Source: Hamiltosporidium magnivora
Lineage: Eukaryota > Microsporidia > Dubosqiidae
Direction of reading: 5' to 3'
Length of the DNA stretch: 12,966 bases
NCBI GenBank assembly: GCA_004325065.1
Contig: PITI01000401.1
Coordinates: forward strand, 1 to 12,966
Positions 7,975 through 12,966 of this stretch are shown one piece after another. The translations under genes were made by a program, and so were the position numbers. Below the pieces are notes generated by a model. The model searched no databases. It was not told the origin of the DNA and saw only the letters and a program-made list of their open reading frames with translations. Numbering within the stretch: the stretch's first letter is position 1; the number at the start of each line of letters is the position of its first letter.

Positions 7975-8710
7975 TTATTTAGAAGTATCACATCTTTTTA
8001 AATCAGTGGCCGATTTCCTATATGTTTTTTTGACATGAACGCAGTTCTTGGTTAAGATAAATAATTTGCACGCCAACACTCCAAAAGTACCCGCTGCGAT
8101 ACCTACTTCCCTAAGCCTTTCATCTAACAGGTGTTTAAAACCCAATTAATAAGCGTTAAGGTTGCCCGGTGTTCGTTAATGTCTGTTGTAAGGGGTGTGA
8201 TCGAAGGCTAAGCCCCCTGGGCTTCCCCAAGACTATCCTGCATTCCCACTTCCCCACACTTTTTGCACCTATAACTTCTAGCATGAATGTATTTCAGAGA
8301 CTTATATGAGGTTTAGCAAGACATTGCAATGTGATACCGACAGGCATAACCTGATACTTAGTTTTCCAGCCTTTAAATGGGTTTATTTTTTATATCACCT
8401 AGGCGCGAAGTCTTCTAAATGAGTGAGCAAGGCTAGGTTTCCATATTTTTACGAGGCAATTACTTACATGTTCAGCTGCAACCTTTGATCCAATACATAA
8501 AAAACTACAAAATAAATTTGTAGAAAAGGTTTCACTATTTTTAGACCTCTCCTTCTCATATATATGTTCATAGACCAGCCGAGGATGTAGTGTGATTTTA
8601 TTCCCACCAAAAATAAAAACAATCACCCTCAAACCAGTTTCACACACTCATTGTTAAACTGAAATTTTTTTTTGAGGTTATCCTCCATCCACCGTGATAC
8701 TTTAAATTAA
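7975..8710 (-). pseudogene. Decayed reading frame upstream of the dead family copy (relic family, copy 3)
   Basis: Three minus-strand pieces in different frames make up this relic. Piece 8644-8399 is open without an ATG and holds KITLHPRLVYEHIYEKERSK and KPSLAHSFRRLRA. Piece 8293-8159 is open for 45 codons, with MLEVIGAKSVGKWECRIVLG. Piece 8145-7978 is open for 56 codons, with LLDERLREVG and TYRKSATDLKRC. The first piece aligns in frame with copies 2 and 4, and the second with copies 1 and 2. On DNA level the plus strand at 8000-8480 lines up with 3540-3960, including the stretches ATCCTGC, GACTTA and CATAACCT. GC is clearly above the background. Frameshifts and stops show it is dead. It runs away from the remnant at 8999. 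The original function is unknown. Confidence 0.55.
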
Positions 8711-8998
8711 ATTCCTTACAGCTATATATAATAATGGAGTAACTTATGAGTTAATCTTCTCATATAATCCTATAGACTCGACTCAAGGTTTGATTTAATA
8801 TAAAGATTTTTTAAAAAACCATATAAGCTTTTATTTCAGGTATTGATCAAAACAATAAACTGGCTTATTAATTAAAAATATAAATTTATCAGTTCACATA
8901 GTTAAAGAGTTAATAAATTATTTTACTTAAAATAATTTCAACAAATATTTAAAAATTGTGCTCTAATACAATTTATGGCATTTTTCTAAAAAAATAAT

Positions 8999-9867
8999 AT
9001 GATAAAATTTTCTCGCTTGTTTTTACAATCTATTGTTTATTTAAAGTTATATTTTAATCAAAATTTAACAGAATCTGCTTCTTTAGAAATAAATTGTAAT
9101 TGTTTTAAATATACCTCGAAAAGACAATTTAAATCACAAGGATAATATTTTAGGATAAAAACGAAGCTAATAAGAAAGTGATTGCTATGTTTTATATATT
9201 CTATAGATATCATGTGTATAGGAATAGAAGTTTTTTGTGCTTTTTTAAAATTTAAAAACGAATGAATTTAACTTTTTTCTTTTAAAGTATTTTTTAGATT
9301 CTCGACTTGCACGATCGTTTTAACAACATTTAAATTATACCTTATCTATATTCGAATTTTAAAAGAAATTGATTCAAGTTTTCTGCGTACCGAAGCAAAA
9401 TTCTTTATAGAGAGAGATAAACTATGCGATACATTATCTTATAATTTTAACAAAGAAATTATTGTCTAAAATACAGTTTAAAGAGATTATTTTCTAATTC
9501 GAATTAATAAATTTAAAATTTTTATTTTTAATAAAATACTTTGCTCATAATTATAATCTCTCTTGCGTAAATTGTAATCTAACCAATTAAAAATATTTAG
9601 AGGCAACGTTTTAAAAAGAAAGTGTTCAGACGAATCTATCAACGATAGTTGTCTCTTTAAATATATAAAATTATTATAAAAATGGACATAGAAGCTAGAT
9701 ACTATAGATTATGATGGTAAAACACTGTTTAAATACCTTTTTAATGGTTGAAAAAATAGTATTTTAATTTTTTTTTGTTGTTATACAAAGAGATATGAAA
9801 TTACAAGTTTACAATTGATGTATTTTAATCTTACCAAGAAAACTCTAAAATGTATTTAAGAATATAA
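8999..9867 (+). pseudogene. Shattered copy of the gene 1/gene 2 family
   Basis: Five short open pieces follow the order of gene 2. Piece 8999-9145 starts with ATG and a leader-like MIKFSRLFLQSIVYLKLYF. Piece 9272-9469 (65 residues) has KLYLIYIRILKEI, like KYYLYISFLKDIKTI. Piece 9482-9550 has NKFKIFIFNKILCS, like SKFSIFYFDKMKLK. Piece 9578-9679 has DESINDSCLFKYIKLL, like DENICLLERDLLKV. Near 9781-9828 the frame reads YKEI, a stop, then YKFTIDVF, like VHKEI and YKFTLKLN of gene 1. Stops and frameshifts separate the pieces, so no functional protein is possible. No CCC triplet precedes the ATG. It sits downstream of relic copy 3, as gene 2 sits downstream of relic copy 2. Individual matches are weak; the shared order is the main support. 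Confidence 0.5.
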
Positions 9868-10236
9868 ATTGTAAAATGAAAAAATAATATATGAATTTTA
9901 CCAATATAACCAATGCTAAAATATATGCTCGCGTAGATTTCCGATTTAGACATATAGAATATTCAATAAAGTAAAAGAATTAAATTCAAAAATATTTCCT
10001 GAAATCAGTGTGTCATTATGTTCTCCAATGTGAATAGATAGTGCAATAGAAGAAAATTTTTCAATGAACGCATCATTTACGCAGATTTATGAAAATATAA
10101 ACTTTGGTATTTGTATTATTTAATTTAGAAAGAAAGAAGTTTTGTGTTTTGAACAATTTATATTCAAATCAAATAGTAGTTTGTTTAATATATAATTCGA
10201 ACAAACCTCAAGATGCTATTGCAATCGTTTACAATG
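9868..10236. other. Convergent gap between the dead copy and gene 3
   Basis: This AT-rich DNA separates the plus-strand remnant from the 3' end of the minus-strand gene 3. A plus-strand frame beginning at 10104 lies partly here, but most of it runs antisense to gene 3 and it has no start signal, so I do not call it. No other feature is seen. Confidence 0.4.
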
Positions 10237-11442
10237 CTATTCAAAATAATAAAACCTTTTTAGAGACATTACTGGCTGTCTATCAATATTTCTATATTGA
10301 CCTAAAGGTAGATATTCGGTTTTTAATTGTGATTTATTTATCAATTTATCATCATAAAATAATTTGGAATATTTTTTATTTAGAATTTCAAATAGATTTT
10401 TTAATTTTTCATAAAATACTTTTCTGTGGTCAAAAAAGTTGGGTAAAATTTCCAAAGTATTCAAACCCAAATTAAAATCATCCAGATTCCCTTTTCTTTC
10501 AATAGCTTTTAATGTTCGATTAAACTTAGCATTTATTTCTAAATCCATAAGTTTACAACAAAACGCTGTTTTAATTTGATGAGAATATTTTGATTTGCTA
10601 CTATCACAATATTTTACAAATAGATTCAGCTCATCAAATTTATAAAGATTCTGGCAAATCAAAGAAGAAAAAATAGAATGATTTGATGAAGGAACAATAA
10701 AATATTCATTCAGTTGAAAGGTCAAATCATAGGTGATTTGATTCGAATCTATAAATTTCAAATCATAAAATTTTAAAAGCGATTTGAGAATCGGATCTAA
10801 TATTTTACAAATTAAGAAATTTTCATTTATCATTGAATATTCAAATCTTTTAATATCTTTCGTTTGCTTTAAATTACTTAAATGTGCTAATTTGTTTTCT
10901 AACTTAATAAAAGGTTTTTTCTCAACATATATATGAAATTCTGGATTCATTTTAATTCCTTCTTTATTTTTTACATAAATATTTCTCAAATCTATTTGTT
11001 GAATTTTTATACAACTTAACACAAAATCCGATAGAATTTGTTTGTAGTTTTTATAATCAGAACTTATAAAATTAATTTCGTTTATATATTGTGATAGTAT
11101 ATTATTTTTGTGAACGGAAATTTCCTCTACTTTATTGGCTGTTATTTTATTATCTTCTTCAACTAAATCTTCCGCTTTATCTCTCATTTTTTTACATTCT
11201 TCTTCATCTTCTTGCCTTATAAATATTTTATATTCGTTGATACTTAAGTATTGTTCAAAACTTGTTGTAACCAATATATTAATATTTTGTGATGAGTTTT
11301 TATATTTATGAAAACTTAATTCCTCCCCAGACTGCAGATAAATTTCATTTAATGAATAAAATGTTGATGAAACTTCTTTGAAAACCGGAACTAAAAATTC
11401 ATGTTTTAAGTTTTCAAATTCGTAAAAAATATTTATTTTCAT
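10237..11442 (-). CDS. Hypothetical protein, possible divergent family member without signal peptide
   Basis: This intact intronless gene encodes 401 residues. Its start is well marked, because CCC lies at -4 to -2 of the ATG (ACCCAATGAAA). The N-terminus MKINIFYEFENLKHEF has no hydrophobic leader, so a cytosolic or nuclear location is more likely than secretion. An acidic, charged stretch (about 77-108) could form a helix or coil. From residue 240 on, faint landmarks follow genes 1 and 2 in order: QLNEY (243-247) against YLNEYDQI, ELNLFV (271-276) against CLNLHIF, FCCKLMDLEI (294-303) against FYFGKMELRY, and DDFNLGL (321-327) against DENICLL. Together with the relic frame in front of it, this suggests very old common ancestry, though the matches alone are too weak to prove it. 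No known domain is recognised. Confidence 0.85.
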   Translation of the reverse strand: MKINIFYEFENLKHEFLVPVFKEVSSTFYSLNEIYLQSGEELSFHKYKNSSQNINILVTTSFEQYLSINEYKIFIRQEDEEECKKMRDKAEDLVEEDNKITANKVEEISVHKNNILSQYINEINFISSDYKNYKQILSDFVLSCIKIQQIDLRNIYVKNKEGIKMNPEFHIYVEKKPFIKLENKLAHLSNLKQTKDIKRFEYSMINENFLICKILDPILKSLLKFYDLKFIDSNQITYDLTFQLNEYFIVPSSNHSIFSSLICQNLYKFDELNLFVKYCDSSKSKYSHQIKTAFCCKLMDLEINAKFNRTLKAIERKGNLDDFNLGLNTLEILPNFFDHRKVFYEKLKNLFEILNKKYSKLFYDDKLINKSQLKTEYLPLGQYRNIDRQPVMSLKRFYYFE

Positions 11443-11446
11443 TGGG
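11443..11446 (-). promoter_or_regulatory. CCC start-proximal signal of gene 3
   Basis: Read on the minus strand this is CCCA directly before the ATG, giving AAATACCCAATG. The CCC lies at -4 to -2, the same offset as in gene 1. It is the cleanest example of the motif in the window. Confidence 0.6.
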
Positions 11447-11574
11447 TATTTAAAACAAATATAATTTAAAGAAGAATAAATAAAGATTGTTTTCTATATG
11501 ATATTATGATAGAAGGAAGATATTCACACTAAAAACCATCTGATTGATAATTAAAGTAAAGTTGTTGTAAAGTT

Positions 11575-11917
11575 ATTCTTTGAATTTTTAATGGGATAAA
11601 TACTTCACCAATTTCGATTTATTCACTGTAATTTGTATACTAAGCGTAAGGCCATCATGATTATGTAAAATAGTAAGCACTATATAGTTTTTAATTTTTT
11701 ATGTTACTATTTTAATTATAATTGAAATTGTATGTAGTTTCTATGTAGAAGGATTGAAACATAGCCTTGCTCGCTTGGGCTAGAAGCATAGCATCTGGAG
11801 TATACACGAAAATCAAAACCAAAAATGAAACAAAGATATTAAGTAACGTTTTATATCTTTTGATATGAAAATGCAATCCTAGATGAATCTGGTGCGAGTC
11901 TTCGAGATATATTTTAG
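11575..11917 (+). pseudogene. Decayed reading frame upstream of gene 3 (relic family, copy 4, inverted)
   Basis: This copy lies on the plus strand, opposite to copies 1-3, and again runs away from its neighbour, gene 3. In one frame, 11745-11780 reads VEGLKHSLARLG, aligning with VKIWKPSLAHSF of copy 3. The DNA there (TAGCCTTGCTC, then TAGAAG) is nearly the same as the minus strand at 8410-8430. At 11873-11917 the frame reads AILDESGASLRDIF before a TAG, aligning with ARLDKFDVSHRDIL of copy 2. Upstream, 11580-11740 can be aligned with copy 3 with gaps. Stops are frequent and only about half of the relic is traceable, so it is more decayed than copy 1. Confidence 0.45.
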
Positions 11918-12267
11918 CAGAATATTTAATTGGTTATGGGAATGCTAAGTAAATGAGTGTGTTTCTAGTCTTTTGAGAGGTAAAAATGAAGTTAAACTTG
12001 CATTCGCTAGGAAATTGAAAAACAACCGAATTTTTTTTCCATCCTCTATTAGATGGTTTTATATATATTTTAGATGAAAACCTTTTAGACTTAAGTAACT
12101 TTGGAATAGAAATGAAGTTTTGGTGAGCAGTTACTTTTTTAAAAACCAAACTGCTTAAATTTCATAAAAAAAATTTAAAATATGTCTGTTTTGGAAAAAG
12201 TTGTAACACAAATTAGATGAAAAAAGTTTTGTTTAAAAAGCTTTGCATTAATATCATATTACTCTCT
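11918..12267. other. Gap between relic copy 4 and the right-edge relic
   Basis: Relic copy 4 may continue a little into this stretch on the plus strand, but I lose the alignment after about 11920. A minus-strand frame of 71 codons with an ATG at 12149 lies here. It has no CCC signal and a length that chance allows in AT-rich DNA, so I leave it uncalled. It could also be the tail of the right-edge relic after a frameshift. Confidence 0.35.
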
Positions 12268-12966
12268 TTAAGATAATTTTTTGCTATTTAAACTGTCCAA
12301 AGCCCTCTCTACATCAAAAGGTGTCTTAAGTTTATTTGAAGTTCTTTCAACGTGGTTAAATATCTACAATTAGGCTATGATATTTTCCATATTTGGATTT
12401 TTAACATAATATTTCTTGTGTTATTGGGTTTGTAGCAACATTGGGTTCTCATACATTCCATCATCTTCCAAAACACTTACTGACTCTCATTCTAAAACCT
12501 TCAAAGATCGTTTTGAGCTAATCCTCTCATCTATTGAATGAAAATTGTTTCGAATATATATAAGATATTAAAATAAATATTTTCTTCGGTATTCATTGAT
12601 ATTTATATCTTTTAAGATATGATTATAATTTGTGTCCAGCAAAATTCCAAATTATTTAATAAAGGATTATGCAACCTCGAACTAATAACTAAAACTCTAT
12701 TGTTCCCACAATATCATCTTCTTCTGGTAACTCAGTTTAACTATTCAGGTGAATCTGGCCCCAATCTTGATTTAAGAAGACTTTTTTCCCCTCTTCAGTT
12801 ATTTTATATAAATATCCCGAGTCCAAATTAAAAATTGCGAGATAGCTCCATGTCTTTGTTTCTACTCATAATTTCGAATGCTGTATTTAAAAACTTTGTG
12901 AACAGAGTAAAAAAAAATTTACTTAAAATACTTAAATTTATATCTATCGAGTATGTTAAATTTAGA
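12268..12966 (-). pseudogene. Decayed reading frame entering from the right edge
   Basis: A chain of minus-strand pieces reads like a broken protein gene. The frame from the edge is open from 12965 to 12831 and ends MSRNKDMELSRNF. An overlapping frame, 12865-12740, is open for 42 codons with LDSGYLYKITEEGKKVFLNQ, then after one stop has TELPEEDDIVGTIEF. A third frame, 12651-12271, has five internal stops in about 125 codons and includes LEDDGMYENPMLLQT, HKKYYVKNPNMENIIA and TPFDVERALDSLNSKKL. GC and residue composition are higher and more protein-like than in random AT-rich DNA. The TPFDVERAL pattern vaguely recalls the last helix of a histone fold, and GYLYKITEEGKK recalls a winged-helix wing, but I would not assign either. 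It resembles none of the other genes in the window. Confidence 0.42.

Noticed and set aside
8399..8647. Minus-strand frame of 82 codons as a functional gene
   Set aside because: It opens at GTG after an in-frame stop with no ATG, and aligns with broken copies elsewhere. It is a fragment of relic copy 3.
10104..10475. Plus-strand frame of 123 codons
   Set aside because: About two thirds is antisense to the 3' end of gene 3, there is no CCC signal, and no similarity to the family is visible.
11934..12149. Minus-strand frame of 71 codons
   Set aside because: No start signal or recognisable motif; one or two frames of this length are expected by chance in a window of this size and composition.
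12619..12831. Plus-strand frame of 70 codons
   Set aside because: It is antisense to the right-edge relic, whose minus-strand frames are more protein-like.
1..12966. tRNA, rRNA, CRISPR array or phage/bacterial mobile element
   Set aside because: I searched by eye for T-loop-like GTTCRANYC segments with paired arms, regular spaced repeats and bacterial gene order, and found none that hold up.

Overview
This window reads as AT-rich, gene-poor DNA from a compact-gene eukaryote, most likely a microsporidian. The support is: long intronless reading frames; proteins rich in Lys, Asn, Ile and Phe; predicted secreted proteins without recognisable domains; and a CCC (or CCT) triplet placed exactly one base before the ATG in all three intact genes. 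CCC/GGG-like signals just upstream of the start codon are a known microsporidian trait. No rRNA, tRNA, CRISPR or bacterial-style operon is visible. The lineage call is an inference; another AT-rich eukaryote cannot be excluded.

Layout. Positions 1-170 (minus) hold the first 56 codons of a gene that leaves the left edge. Gene 1 (1856-3181, plus) and gene 2 (4671-5975, plus) are paralogues of 441 and 434 residues with a signal-peptide-like N-terminus. Positions 8999-9867 (plus) hold a shattered copy of the same family. Gene 3 (10237-11442, minus, 401 residues, no signal peptide) is intact and shows faint, colinear similarity to genes 1 and 2. Weaker traces of another copy may lie at 6437-7100. 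The right edge (12268-12966, minus) holds a decayed reading frame of a different kind.

The most unusual structure is in the gaps. In front of gene 1, gene 2, the dead copy and gene 3 lies a decayed reading frame on the opposite strand (982-1740, 3520-4496 and 7975-8710 on minus; 11575-11917 on plus). Short stretches of these four relics align with each other in one frame. The window therefore looks like four diverged copies of one divergent two-gene unit, with the fourth inverted. The outward partner has decayed in every copy, while the secreted-type partner stays intact in three of four.

Genes 1 and 2 also share a 127-base tract that differs at only two positions, with much lower similarity on its 3' side. 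This suggests recent gene conversion or strong local constraint. No gene here has a function I can name. The shared leader, the family expansion and the fast divergence would fit a lineage-specific secreted or surface family, but that is inference.
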